From: JANPEZ01 sp031423155
GTDB taxonomy: Bacteria; Actinomycetota; UBA4738; HRBIN12
Assembly (NCBI GenBank): GCA_031423155.1
Contig: JANPEZ010000103.1
Span: 1-13,508 of the forward strand
Direction: 5' to 3'
DNA: 13,508 bases
Part shown: one piece after another, positions 1 to 6,796 of the stretch
Numbering within the stretch: the stretch's first letter is position 1
How the letters are laid out: every line of letters starts with the position of its first letter
The notes under the pieces: generated by a model
Seen by the model: the letters and a program-made list of their open reading frames with translations, nothing else
Told to the model about the DNA's origin: nothing
The model's database searches: none
Program-made: the position numbers and the translations under genes

Positions 1-80
1 GCCTGCAGCTCCAGCGGCCCCGCGCCTTTCTTGTAGCCTTCGAGCAACCACCCCAACGGAAGGACAGACGTGCCCACCAT
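1..80 (-). CDS. Possible 5' fragment of a divergent gene running off the left edge
   Basis: From an ATG at 80-78 the minus strand stays open to the window edge, giving about 26 codons that begin MVGTSVLPLGWLLEGYKKG. About 22 of the 26 codons end in G or C, the highest of the frames I compared over this stretch. A GAGG lies 3 bases before the ATG and 6 before an in-frame GTG that follows it. If real, the gene starts 11 bases inside the aminotransferase gene and the two are divergent. I recognise no family, and a fragment this short could be chance. It is listed because no other reading explains the 69 bases before the aminotransferase. Confidence 0.22.
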   Translation of the reverse strand, partial: MVGTSVLPLGWLLEGYKKGAGPLELQ

Positions 81-1389
81 CAACCTCGTGACGCCCCTTC
101 CCGGACCCAAGTCGCGCGCCGTGATCGACCGCAAGCAGCGCGTGATCGCCGACGCCTTCGACCTTCACGTCCCCGCGGTGATCGACCACGCGCAGGGTGC
201 GGCCTTCACCGATATCGACGGCAATACGATGCTCGATCTCTCCGCGGGATTGGGGTGCCATCTCGTGGGGTACTCGCACCCGAAGGTGATCGAAGCCGTT
301 CAGAAGCAGGCTGCGCGGTTCTCTCACACCGATTTCTCCGTCATCCCCTACGAGCCTTTCGTCGAGCTGGCGGAGAGGCTCGTCGCACTCGTCGGGGGAG
401 ACCGCAAGGCGGCATTCTTCAACTCTGGTGCGGAGGCCGTCGAGAACGCCGTTAAGTTCGCGAAGGCGGCAACCAACCGGCCTGCCATCGTTGCTTTCGA
501 GGGAGGGTTCCACGGCAGGACGCTCCTCACGATGACGCTTACGTCGAGGATCAAGCCGTACAAGCAGGGGTTCGGACCGTTCGCCCCTGAGGTGTACCGG
601 CTGCCGTATCCCTATCCGTATCGCAGCGCGGAGCCGGACAACGCCGGACGCGACGCGCTCGTAGCCATCCGCAGGATGTTCACGACGGTGGTGGATCCCG
701 GTTCTGTCGCGGCGGCGATCGTCGAGCCCGTGCAGGGCGAGGGCGGCTTCATCGTTCCGACTCCCGATTTCCTGCCGGGCCTGGCAGCCATCTGCGCCGA
801 GTTCGGCATCCTGACCATCGCCGACGAGATCCAAAGCGGCACGGGCAGAACCGGCAAGTTCCTGGCTTCGGAGCATCTGGGCTTCGACCCGGACATCGTC
901 CTTCTGGCCAAGGCACTCGGGAGCGGGTATCCGATCTCGGCCGTCGTCGGGCGGACCCAGGTGATGGACGCCCCGGGTCCGAGCGCCATCGGCGGCACCT
1001 ACGTCGGCAATCCCGTTGCGTGCGCGGCGGCCAACGCGGTCCTTCAGGTCATCTCGGAGGAGGGCCTGATGGAGCGCTCCGACGTCGTTGGCAAATCGAT
1101 CCGTTCACGGTGGGAGGAGATCGCCCGAGACGTCCCCGAGGTCGGCGACATACGCGGACTCGGCGCGATGATCGGAGTTGAGATGGTGAAGGATCGCGAG
1201 ACCAAGGAGCCGAACGGGGATTACCTGGGAAGGCTGATGGCCGAAACACAGAAACGAGGAGTGGTTACCGTGTCATGCGGGATCTACCACAACGTGTTGC
1301 GCCATCTCGTTCCGCTGGTCATCACCGATGACCAGCTGGATGAGGCCCTCGACGTCCTGGCCGACTCGGCGGTAGCGGCCCGGTCGTGA
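70..1389 (+). CDS. gabT: 4-aminobutyrate aminotransferase (class III, PLP-dependent)
   Basis: Probably transfers the amino group of 4-aminobutyrate (GABA) to 2-oxoglutarate, giving succinate semialdehyde and glutamate in the cytoplasm. The 439 residues match the family's usual length. Visible landmarks are the FNSGAEAVENAVK cofactor-phosphate segment, the FHGRT motif, the cofactor-binding Asp252 in ADEIQSGTGRTGKF, the Schiff-base Lys281 in LLAKALGSGYP, the GGTYVGNPVA segment, and a GabT-like end with HNVLRHLVPLVITDDQLDEAL. The start is GTG at 70, with GGAAGGA at 58-64 five bases upstream. Its stop overlaps the next gene's GTG (GTGA), so the two are probably co-transcribed and translationally coupled. 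The fold and reaction class are secure. GABA is the best substrate guess, but related enzymes act on putrescine, 5-aminovalerate or ornithine, and no succinate-semialdehyde dehydrogenase is in the window to confirm it. Confidence 0.9.
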   Translation: MPTINLVTPLPGPKSRAVIDRKQRVIADAFDLHVPAVIDHAQGAAFTDIDGNTMLDLSAGLGCHLVGYSHPKVIEAVQKQAARFSHTDFSVIPYEPFVELAERLVALVGGDRKAAFFNSGAEAVENAVKFAKAATNRPAIVAFEGGFHGRTLLTMTLTSRIKPYKQGFGPFAPEVYRLPYPYPYRSAEPDNAGRDALVAIRRMFTTVVDPGSVAAAIVEPVQGEGGFIVPTPDFLPGLAAICAEFGILTIADEIQSGTGRTGKFLASEHLGFDPDIVLLAKALGSGYPISAVVGRTQVMDAPGPSAIGGTYVGNPVACAAANAVLQVISEEGLMERSDVVGKSIRSRWEEIARDVPEVGDIRGLGAMIGVEMVKDRETKEPNGDYLGRLMAETQKRGVVTVSCGIYHNVLRHLVPLVITDDQLDEALDVLADSAVAARS

Positions 1390-2081
1390 GCTCCGCAGAC
1401 CTTCCGGTCGGCGACCCGGCAGAGCCGGGGGACCCTTCACTCCATCCAGTTCGAGCCCCGTTGCAGGGTGAGCACGTCAGGCTCGAGCCCTTGGATCCCA
1501 AGGCCTATGCAGAACAGCTCTTCGCCTGCTCGAACGGCGATCTCGAGACGGAGGGGCTATGGACCTACATGCCCTACGGGCCGTTCGAAGATCTGGCGAG
1601 CATGCGGGCCTGGCTCGATCCCATGGCCGGCTCCTCGGACCCGAGTTTCTTCGCTGTCGTGGATGAGGGCTCGGCAGCGGCTGTCGGCGTGACCAGTTTC
1701 CTCAACATCGACCCGGTCATGCGCCACCTGGAACTCGGACACATCTGGTACGGACCGCAGGTCCAGCGGACGAAGGTGAACACGGAGGCCGTCTACCTGA
1801 TGCTGAGGCACTCCTTCGACGACCTTCACTACCGCCGGGTCGAGTGGAAGTGCGACTCGCTGAACGCAAGGTCGAGGGCGGCCGCTCTCAGGCTGGGATT
1901 CACCTTCGAGGGCATCTTCCGCAAGCACATGATCTACAAGGGGAGGAACCGCGACACGGCCTGGTACGCGATGCTCGAGGAAGATTGGCCCCTCATCGGG
2001 GCGAACATGCGTGAGTGGCTGAACGCCGTTCCGGGGACGCTCTCGCTCGCGGAGATGAATGGGGTATCGAAGCAAGAGTGA
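1386..2081 (+). CDS. GNAT N-acetyltransferase, RimJ/RimL-like
   Basis: A 231-residue acyltransferase of the Acetyltransf_3 (RimJ/RimL) type, expected to move an acetyl group from acetyl-CoA to an amine or a protein N-terminus. The domain begins near LQGEHVRLEPLDP and runs through the ELGHIWYGPQVQRTKVNTEA segment, where this subfamily binds acetyl-CoA. It then reaches VEWKCDSLNARSRAAALRLGF, the typical Asn-Ser helix and LGF motif, and FRKHMIYKGRNRDTAWYAM. About 25 residues rich in Pro and Asp precede the domain. The GTG start at 1386 has no clear Shine-Dalgarno sequence but overlaps the aminotransferase stop as GTGA, so translation is probably by re-initiation. Its own stop overlaps the next start in the same way. 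The substrate cannot be told from sequence; pairing with an aminotransferase is compatible with a small amine or amino acid, but that is a guess. Confidence 0.87.
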   Translation: MSSADLPVGDPAEPGDPSLHPVRAPLQGEHVRLEPLDPKAYAEQLFACSNGDLETEGLWTYMPYGPFEDLASMRAWLDPMAGSSDPSFFAVVDEGSAAAVGVTSFLNIDPVMRHLELGHIWYGPQVQRTKVNTEAVYLMLRHSFDDLHYRRVEWKCDSLNARSRAAALRLGFTFEGIFRKHMIYKGRNRDTAWYAMLEEDWPLIGANMREWLNAVPGTLSLAEMNGVSKQE

Positions 2082-2782
2082 CCGAGCTGGAGCTGATCCG
2101 CGAGGAGGTCATCGCATGCCGGTCGTGCCCGCGACTCGTCGCCTGGCGTGAGCAGACCGCACGCCAGAAGGTCGCGCGGTTCTCCGATCAGGAGTACTGG
2201 GCGAGGCCGGTTCCCGGCTTCGGCGATCCGGCGGCCCGCGTACTGATCCTCGGCCTGGCCCCGGCGGCTCATGGCGGCAACCGCACAGGGCGTATCTTCA
2301 CCGGAGATAGGTCCGGCGATTTCCTATTCGCATCGCTTCACCGCACGGGATCCGCGAATCAACCGGAGTCGACGGCCTCCGGCGATGGGCTCGAGCTCTC
2401 CGGAGCCTATGTAACGGCCGCGGTCAGGTGCGCCCCTCCATCCAACAAGCCCACGCCGGAGGAACGGGATGAGTGCCTGCCGTTCCTGGGGCGCGAGATC
2501 TCGGCCCTGCCGCAACTTCGCGTGATCGTTGCGCTCGGAGGATTCGCTTGGGACGCCGCCCTCAAGGTGCTCGCAGGCCTGGGGCACACTTCCGGGCGCA
2601 AGCCCAGGTTCGGCCACGGCTCGCAGGTCGAACTCGGCTACTCGCTCCTCGGTTGCTTTCACCCGAGCCAACAGAACACGTTCACGGGAAGACTCACCGA
2701 GTCGATGATCGACGACGTTATGTATCGGGCGAGATCTCTGGCGGGTCTTCCTCTTCCTGGCCTTGACGCAGGAGCGACTTGA
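2078..2782 (+). CDS. udgB: Family 5 uracil-DNA glycosylase (UdgB type, 4Fe-4S)
   Basis: Removes uracil, and in this family other deaminated bases, from DNA to start base excision repair. Motif A is GLAPAAHGGNRTGR (residues 59-72), with Ala where families 1 and 4 have the Asp or Glu typical of strong uracil enzymes; this marks family 5. The C-terminal motif HPSQQNTFTGRLT (195-207) is also typical. Cys14 and Cys17 (CRSC), Cys118 (VRCAPP) and Cys133 have the spacing of iron-sulfur cluster ligands. The closest relative I can recall is mycobacterial UdgB. I set the start at GTG 2078, giving 234 residues. It overlaps the upstream stop as GTGA and leaves the usual short N-terminus before CRSC. An in-frame ATG at 2015 would add 21 residues inside the acetyltransferase gene and is less likely. 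The last 65 bases overlap the convergent MgtC-like gene. Confidence 0.9.
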   Translation: MTELELIREEVIACRSCPRLVAWREQTARQKVARFSDQEYWARPVPGFGDPAARVLILGLAPAAHGGNRTGRIFTGDRSGDFLFASLHRTGSANQPESTASGDGLELSGAYVTAAVRCAPPSNKPTPEERDECLPFLGREISALPQLRVIVALGGFAWDAALKVLAGLGHTSGRKPRFGHGSQVELGYSLLGCFHPSQQNTFTGRLTESMIDDVMYRARSLAGLPLPGLDAGAT

Positions 2783-3191
2783 GCAGCGGAACGCGGTCTG
2801 CCTCCAAGATGACCAGGATCATGACGGTCACCAGCGGCGCGGTGATGTAGAAACCGACTCCACAGATCACGCCGAGTGATGCGACCGTCCAGTTGGTGGC
2901 AGCGGTGGTCAGTCCTCGGGCCTGCTGGCCCTCCATCCTCCAGATGACGCCGGCGCCCAGGAACCCTATCCCGGTGGCCACGCCGGCGATGATCTTCTCC
3001 GTCGAGACGGGGAACGCCACGACTCCCACGGCGGTGAACGCCGCTGAGCCGAGAGCGACGAGCGCGAAAGTTCGCTCTCCGGCGCTCTTGCCACGTCGTT
3101 CCCGTTCGGCTCCGATCGCGAACCCGAGCGCCGCAGCAAGCAGGATGCGTCCGAAGACGGTTAGCTCTGTCGCTGTCGAGATATCGGGCAT
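2718..3191 (-). CDS. MgtC/SapB family membrane protein, short form
   Basis: A 157-residue inner-membrane protein with the MgtC/SapB/YhiD N-terminal domain. Diagnostic segments are IGAERERRGKSAGERTFALVALGSA (residues 27-50), GVATGIGFLGAGVIW (70-84) and GLTTAATNWTVASLGVICGVG (93-113). Four or five hydrophobic helices are visible at about 12-28, 42-60, 66-84, 94-113 and 116-130. The C-terminus is a short acidic tail (EEEDPPEISPD), so it lacks the cytoplasmic domain of full-length MgtC. Family members are linked to magnesium limitation and intramacrophage survival, and MgtC itself is reported to inhibit the F-type ATP synthase; the role of short forms is unclear. The ATG at 3191 has no Shine-Dalgarno sequence but has TAGGCT nine bases upstream, suggesting a leaderless or nearly leaderless message. 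The gene overlaps the glycosylase tail to tail and is divergent from the ABC exporter. Confidence 0.86.
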   Translation of the reverse strand: MPDISTATELTVFGRILLAAALGFAIGAERERRGKSAGERTFALVALGSAAFTAVGVVAFPVSTEKIIAGVATGIGFLGAGVIWRMEGQQARGLTTAATNWTVASLGVICGVGFYITAPLVTVMILVILEADRVPLLKSLLRQGQEEEDPPEISPDT

Positions 3192-3200
3192 CGGCTAGCA

Positions 3201-3206
3201 AGCCTA
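3201..3206 (-). promoter_or_regulatory. Candidate -10 element for the MgtC/SapB gene
   Basis: Read on the minus strand this is TAGGCT, fitting the actinobacterial TAnnnT -10 consensus, with nine bases to the ATG at 3191. Transcription would start at or a few bases before the start codon. No convincing -35 is visible. The motif is short, so it could be chance; its support is the same arrangement at several other starts in this window. Confidence 0.38.
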
Positions 3207-3245
3207 GCGAAGCCCGGGCCGAAGGGGTGAATCCGGACCCGCCCT

Positions 3246-3251
3246 TATGCT
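3246..3251 (+). promoter_or_regulatory. Candidate leaderless -10 element for the ABC exporter
   Basis: TATGCT fits the TAnnnT -10 consensus and is followed by six bases (gaagcg) and then the ATG at 3258. That places the expected transcription start on the A of the ATG, so the message would have no 5' leader. No Shine-Dalgarno sequence lies upstream. The spacing is identical to that of the DUF309 gene at 8123. Confidence 0.45.
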
Positions 3252-3257
3252 GAAGCG

Positions 3258-5174
3258 ATGAGCAGGCACGGACGCTATTACGCGATGCCGGTGGAGGTGG
3301 ATGAGCGACCGATCGGGCGGGCGACCGTCCGGCGGGTCGTCGATACCTTCAAGCCCTACAGATCCAAGGTCAGCCTCGTGGCGGGGATGATAGTCATCAC
3401 ATCCGGGCTCGGAGTCATCAATCCCCTCCTGATCAAGGCGATCTTCGACAGGGCACTGTTCGGTGACCCGCCGACGCTCTGCAGCGGTGGCTCATGCCCG
3501 AACATGGGGCTCCTTTGGTTCATGGGCGGCCTGATGATCTTCATCCCGGTGATCACCTCCGTTATCGGGATCGCGCAGACCTACTACGCGAACCTCGTCG
3601 GCCTTCGGGTCATGCAGGACTTCCGGGATGCCCTGTACTCCCACCTGCAGTTCATGCCTCTTCGATTCTTCACAACCACGCGGACCGGTGAGATCCAGTC
3701 GCGTCTGGCGAATGACGTCGGAGGGGTACAGACGGTCGTGACCGACACCGCCTCCAGCATCCTTTCCAACTTCGTCGTGATAGCCAGCACCCTGGTCGCG
3801 ATGCTGCTGCTCTCGTGGCAGTTGACGGCGCTGTCCCTGTTCATGCTGCCGTTCTTCGTCTGGCTCACCGTCAAGGTCGGCCGAGCCCGGCGCGAGGTTG
3901 CGACCAGTACTCAGAAGACGCTGGCGGACCTGACCGCGATCACCGAGGAGACGCTCTCGGTATCGGGCATCCTGCTTTCGAAATCTTTCGGACGGCAGCG
4001 TTTCGAGATCGACCGGTTCCGGGGAGAGAACGAGAGACTGACCGGCTTTCAGATCCGCCAGACCATGATCGGGCGATCCTTCTTCGCCGTGGTCGGCACC
4101 TTCTTCGCGATCACTCCGGCCTTGGTGTATCTGGTCGCGGGCTACGTCCTTAGGGACGACCCGAACCTGCTGACGGCAGGCACGCTCGTTGCGTTCACCA
4201 CGCTGCAGTCCCGCCTGTTCTTCCCGATCGGATCGATGCTTCAGGTCTCGACCGAGGTGCAATCCTCGATGGCTCTCTTCGACCGCATATTCGAGTACCT
4301 CGACATGCCGCACGAGATCGTCGATGCGCCCGACGCGGCCGTCCTGGATCCTGCATCCGTCCGAGGGAAGGTCCACCTGCGCGATGTCAGATTCCGCTAC
4401 GACGGGTCTGCAGAGGACGCTACGGCCCCTGTGTCGCCTTCCGGAGTGTTGGAGAACGACGGGCCGGCGCGCGAATGGACACTCGACGGCATCGAGATGG
4501 AGATCGAGCCGGGGCAGCTGGCGGCTCTCGTTGGATCCAGCGGAGCAGGCAAGACGACGATCACATATCTCGTGCCTCGCCTGTACGACGTCCAGGAGGG
4601 GGCCGTCGAGATCGACGGGATGGACGTTCGCAAGATCGCGCTGGAGTCGCTCGGACAGATCATCGGTGTCGTCACCCAGGAGACGTATCTGTTCCACACG
4701 ACCATCCGGCGCAATCTGCTGTACGGAAACCCATCCGCCACTCAAGAGCACATGGAAGCCGCGGGGCGAGCCGCTTTCATCCACGACCGGATCATGGAGT
4801 TGCCCGAGGGCTACGACACCATCGTTGGCGAGCGGGGCTACAAGCTCTCCGGCGGGGAGAAGCAGCGCCTGGCCATCGCGCGGGTGATCTTGAAAGACCC
4901 GAGGATCCTCATCCTGGACGAAGCCACCTCGAGCTTGGACTCGACCTCGGAGCGACTCGTTCAAGAGGCCCTCGTTCCCCTGATGAAGGGCAGGACCACC
5001 CTGGCTATCGCGCACCGGCTCTCGACCATCCTTTCGGCGGACGTGATCTTCGTCGTCGATGAGGGACGCATAGCCGAGCAGGGAACCCATTCGGAACTTC
5101 TGGCGCGTGGCGGCCTGTACGCGACCCTTTACGAGGAGCAGTTCAGGTCCGGGGCGGCCTCGGTGAGCTCGTGA
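3258..5174 (+). CDS. ABC exporter, fused membrane and ATPase domains (MsbA/MdlB type)
   Basis: A 638-residue half-transporter with six expected membrane helices (about 35-330) followed by one ATPase domain. ATPase motifs are complete: A-loop Tyr381, Walker A GSSGAGKTT (426-434), Q-loop VTQETYLF, signature LSGGEKQR (from 530), Walker B ILILDE (550-555, catalytic Glu555), D-loop SSLD and switch His586 in AIAHRLS. With an intact catalytic Glu and signature it could work as a homodimer; no partner half lies nearby. It should export a drug, lipid or peptide; the substrate cannot be told. Two oddities: the loop between helices 1 and 2, predicted outside the cell, holds Cys75 and Cys80 (CSGGSC); and about 18-20 extra residues rich in Ala, Pro, Ser and acidic residues sit between Tyr381 and the next strand (near Leu409). 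It appears leaderless and overlaps the convergent GNAT gene by 32 bases. Confidence 0.93.
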   Translation: MSRHGRYYAMPVEVDERPIGRATVRRVVDTFKPYRSKVSLVAGMIVITSGLGVINPLLIKAIFDRALFGDPPTLCSGGSCPNMGLLWFMGGLMIFIPVITSVIGIAQTYYANLVGLRVMQDFRDALYSHLQFMPLRFFTTTRTGEIQSRLANDVGGVQTVVTDTASSILSNFVVIASTLVAMLLLSWQLTALSLFMLPFFVWLTVKVGRARREVATSTQKTLADLTAITEETLSVSGILLSKSFGRQRFEIDRFRGENERLTGFQIRQTMIGRSFFAVVGTFFAITPALVYLVAGYVLRDDPNLLTAGTLVAFTTLQSRLFFPIGSMLQVSTEVQSSMALFDRIFEYLDMPHEIVDAPDAAVLDPASVRGKVHLRDVRFRYDGSAEDATAPVSPSGVLENDGPAREWTLDGIEMEIEPGQLAALVGSSGAGKTTITYLVPRLYDVQEGAVEIDGMDVRKIALESLGQIIGVVTQETYLFHTTIRRNLLYGNPSATQEHMEAAGRAAFIHDRIMELPEGYDTIVGERGYKLSGGEKQRLAIARVILKDPRILILDEATSSLDSTSERLVQEALVPLMKGRTTLAIAHRLSTILSADVIFVVDEGRIAEQGTHSELLARGGLYATLYEEQFRSGAASVSS

Positions 5175-5664
5175 GCGACTTCGAGTAGGACAGCAACACG
5201 AAGCCGTCGGGGAACGTTCGGTCGGCCTGCCTTTCGTAGCCGAGCGATCGATACATGGCCTGGGCAGCCTGCATCCGGTCAGTCGTGTTCAACGTCATCA
5301 CGGTTCGACCGGCAGCGCGCGCCTCGGACTCGCACGCGGCCATGAGCAGCCGGGCGACCCCGCGCCGGCGAGCCCCGGGGCCGACGCCGAGCATCCGGAT
5401 GTGCGCCTGATGCGGCCGAAGCGGCTCGTCATCGGAGTCGACGCGACCGTCGACCTCGAGTGTGGCGCTACCCAGAACCGCGCCGTCCTCGACGGCGACG
5501 ATGATCGTGGTGCGTTGGGCGCGCCCGCGGATGTCGGCGATCTTCTGCAGGTACGACTCCCAGTCGCCGTGGCCGGGTTGGGCGAACTCCCGGTAAGAGT
5601 CCGCCGTCACTCGGCCGGCTTCTTCGTACTCGTTCGGTTCCGCGATCCTGGCTTCTATCGGCAT
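5143..5664 (-). CDS. GNAT family N-acetyltransferase
   Basis: A 173-residue protein made almost entirely of one GNAT domain. The acetyl-CoA-binding stretch is AHIRMLGVGPGARRRGVARLLM, containing the R-R-x-G-V/x-A loop. It is followed by AGRTVMTLNTTDRMQAAQAMYRSLGYE, with the usual Met-Tyr-x-x-x-Gly-Phe/Tyr ending. It should acetylate a small amine, an antibiotic or a protein; the substrate is unknown. I place the start at ATG 5664. The frame stays open upstream to 6300 through the antisense of the MarR gene, but that extension has no family signal and the domain is complete from 5664. TAACCT lies eight bases before this ATG, suggesting a leaderless message. The gene is divergent from a MarR regulator, 72 bases apart, which makes it the likeliest target of that regulator. 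It overlaps the ABC exporter tail to tail. Confidence 0.88.
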   Translation of the reverse strand: MPIEARIAEPNEYEEAGRVTADSYREFAQPGHGDWESYLQKIADIRGRAQRTTIIVAVEDGAVLGSATLEVDGRVDSDDEPLRPHQAHIRMLGVGPGARRRGVARLLMAACESEARAAGRTVMTLNTTDRMQAAQAMYRSLGYERQADRTFPDGFVLLSYSKSLTSSPRPPRT

Positions 5665-5672
5665 CGACGGGC

Positions 5673-5678
5673 AGGTTA
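5673..5678 (-). promoter_or_regulatory. Candidate -10 element for the GNAT gene at 5664
   Basis: On the minus strand this reads TAACCT, fitting TAnnnT, with eight bases to the ATG at 5664. No Shine-Dalgarno sequence lies close to that ATG; the nearest GGAGG-like run is farther upstream than the -10. The palindrome at 5685-5697 lies just upstream, in the spacer between -10 and -35, where a bound repressor would block RNA polymerase. Confidence 0.38.
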
Positions 5679-5684
5679 GCGCCT

Positions 5685-5697
5685 CCTGAACGTCAGG
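5685..5697. promoter_or_regulatory. Candidate MarR operator (CCTGA-acg-TCAGG)
   Basis: A perfect inverted repeat with 5-bp arms and a 3-base centre in the 72-base gap between the GNAT and MarR genes. A second, weaker palindrome, TGGT-tg-ACCA, lies at 5699-5708. MarR dimers usually bind palindromes in such divergent gaps and often repress both the neighbour and themselves. The position upstream of the GNAT -10 fits repression. The arms are short, so this is a suggestion only. Confidence 0.33.
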
Positions 5698-5736
5698 TTG
5701 GTTGACCATCGTCCCCCGTTCGGCCACCATGGCGGG

Positions 5737-6180
5737 ATGGTTGAAGCCGACCTGGGACGCATGCTTCTGGAGGCCCAGCGCGCGCTGGCGGGAGAGCTGG
5801 TCGCCGAGCTGGAAGAGCGAGGCTATGCGGATATTCGGGCCGGTCACGCTTCGGTGTTCCTGCATATCGACAGGCGTTCGGGAACTCGGTCCACTGAGTT
5901 GGCCCGGCGCGCCCGCATGACCAAGCAGGGGATGATGCTCTTGGTGGACGACCTCCAGGAGCGGGGATACGTTCGCAGGGTTCCCGATCCTGAGGACGGC
6001 CGGGCCAAGGTCGTCAAGCTCACCGCCCACGGACGCCGGTGCACCACCGAATGCCGAAGGGCGGCTCAGGCCCTCGAGTCGCGGGCGAAGCGCTTGCTGG
6101 GAGACCGCAGATACGAGAACCTCAGGGAAGCCCTCGAGGAGCTGGCCGCTTCCCGAGAGATCTCCGAAGACGAAGGATAG
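5737..6180 (+). CDS. MarR family transcriptional regulator
   Basis: A 147-residue winged-helix regulator that should act as a dimer. An N-terminal dimerisation helix precedes the DNA-binding domain: RSTELARRARMTKQGMMLLV (51-70) gives the helix-turn-helix with the recognition helix near 62-74. DDLQERGYVRRVPDPEDGRA (71-90) forms the next helix and the wing, with the family's Asp84...Gly88-Arg89 signature. C-terminal helices complete the dimer interface. The start is set at ATG 5737. A TTG at 5698 in the same frame would add 13 residues unlike the family and would overlap the candidate operator. MarR proteins commonly release DNA on binding phenolic or other small ligands, or on oxidation. Cys102 and Cys106 are present but lie outside the usual redox-sensing positions I know. 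The likely regulated genes are the divergent GNAT and the scramblase-like gene 10 bases downstream. Confidence 0.88.
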   Translation: MVEADLGRMLLEAQRALAGELVAELEERGYADIRAGHASVFLHIDRRSGTRSTELARRARMTKQGMMLLVDDLQERGYVRRVPDPEDGRAKVVKLTAHGRRCTTECRRAAQALESRAKRLLGDRRYENLREALEELAASREISEDEG

Positions 6181-6188
6181 GGGGAAGG
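6179..6188 (+). promoter_or_regulatory. Ribosome binding site supporting the GTG start at 6191
   Basis: A purine run AGGGGGAAGG, overlapping the MarR stop codon, ends two bases before GTG 6191. Its AGGGG part lies about seven bases upstream of that GTG. An in-frame ATG at 6209 is the alternative start but lies too far from this site. Confidence 0.5.
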
Positions 6189-6190
6189 CC

Positions 6191-6796
6191 GTGTCCGACC
6201 TGCTGAGCATGGACAAGATCGTTTTCAACCAGAAGGCGAAACTCATCGAGCTCAACACCGAGTTCAAGATCCGCGACACCGATGGGAACGAGGTCGGCAT
6301 GATCCGCCAGGAGGGTCAGTCGACCGCGAAGAAGATCGCGCGGTTGGTCTCGTCCCTTGACCAGTTCATGACCCACACGCTCGGCGTCTACGACTCGGCC
6401 GGGGCTCGGGTCGTCGAGCTAACGCGGCCTCGCAAGATCATGAAGTCCACGGTGCTCGTGAAGGACGGCGCCGGCGCCGACGTAGGGACCATAGTCCAGC
6501 AGAACGTGATCGGGAAGATCCGCTTCGGGCTCAAGGATGCGCAGGGTAGCGAGATCGGATCGATCAACGCCGAGAACTGGCGGGCCTGGAACTTCAGCAT
6601 CAAGGACCAGTCGGGGGCCGAGATCGCCCGCATCACCAAGACCTGGGAGGGCCTGGCCAAGACCCTCTGCACCCCGGCGGACGACTACCTGCTCGAGATC
6701 TCCGGTTCCGTGTCCCCAACGCTGCGGATGATGACCCTGGCCGCCGCGGCGGGTGTCGACCTCGCGCTCAAGCAGGACCGCCGCGGCTTCAACTGA
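6191..6796 (+). CDS. LURP-one-related / phospholipid scramblase-like protein
   Basis: A 201-residue protein that resembles the Tubby C-terminal-like fold shared by plant LURP-one-related proteins and phospholipid scramblases. The visible pattern is repeated beta-hairpins with turns such as RDTDGNEVGMI, YDSAGARVVEL, KDAQGSEIGSI and KDQSGAEIARI. These are followed by the family's typical TKTWEGLAKTLCTPADDYLLEI and an Ala-rich C-terminal helix (TLRMMTLAAAAGVDLAL) that is buried in the fold. No signal peptide is seen. Bacterial members are common in actinobacteria and mostly uncharacterised; membrane-lipid interaction is a family-based guess. The start is GTG 6191 with a strong purine-rich site upstream. 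It follows the MarR gene by only 10 bases, so the two very likely share a transcript. Confidence 0.8.
   Translation: MSDLLSMDKIVFNQKAKLIELNTEFKIRDTDGNEVGMIRQEGQSTAKKIARLVSSLDQFMTHTLGVYDSAGARVVELTRPRKIMKSTVLVKDGAGADVGTIVQQNVIGKIRFGLKDAQGSEIGSINAENWRAWNFSIKDQSGAEIARITKTWEGLAKTLCTPADDYLLEISGSVSPTLRMMTLAAAAGVDLALKQDRRGFN

Noticed and set aside
2015..2077. Start of the uracil-DNA glycosylase at ATG 2015
   Set aside because: It lies well inside the acetyltransferase gene, and the GTG at 2078 forms a stop/start overlap and gives the usual short N-terminus before the CxxC pair.
3492..5090. A 532-codon open frame on the minus strand opposite the ABC exporter
   Set aside because: The plus-strand reading has every ABC exporter motif. 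The antisense frame is rich in Arg, Asp, Gly, Gln and His with no domain signal, as expected opposite high-GC coding DNA.
5665..6300. N-terminal extension of the minus-strand GNAT to 385 residues
   Set aside because: The extension is antisense to the MarR and scramblase-like genes, has no family signal, and the GNAT domain is complete from ATG 5664.
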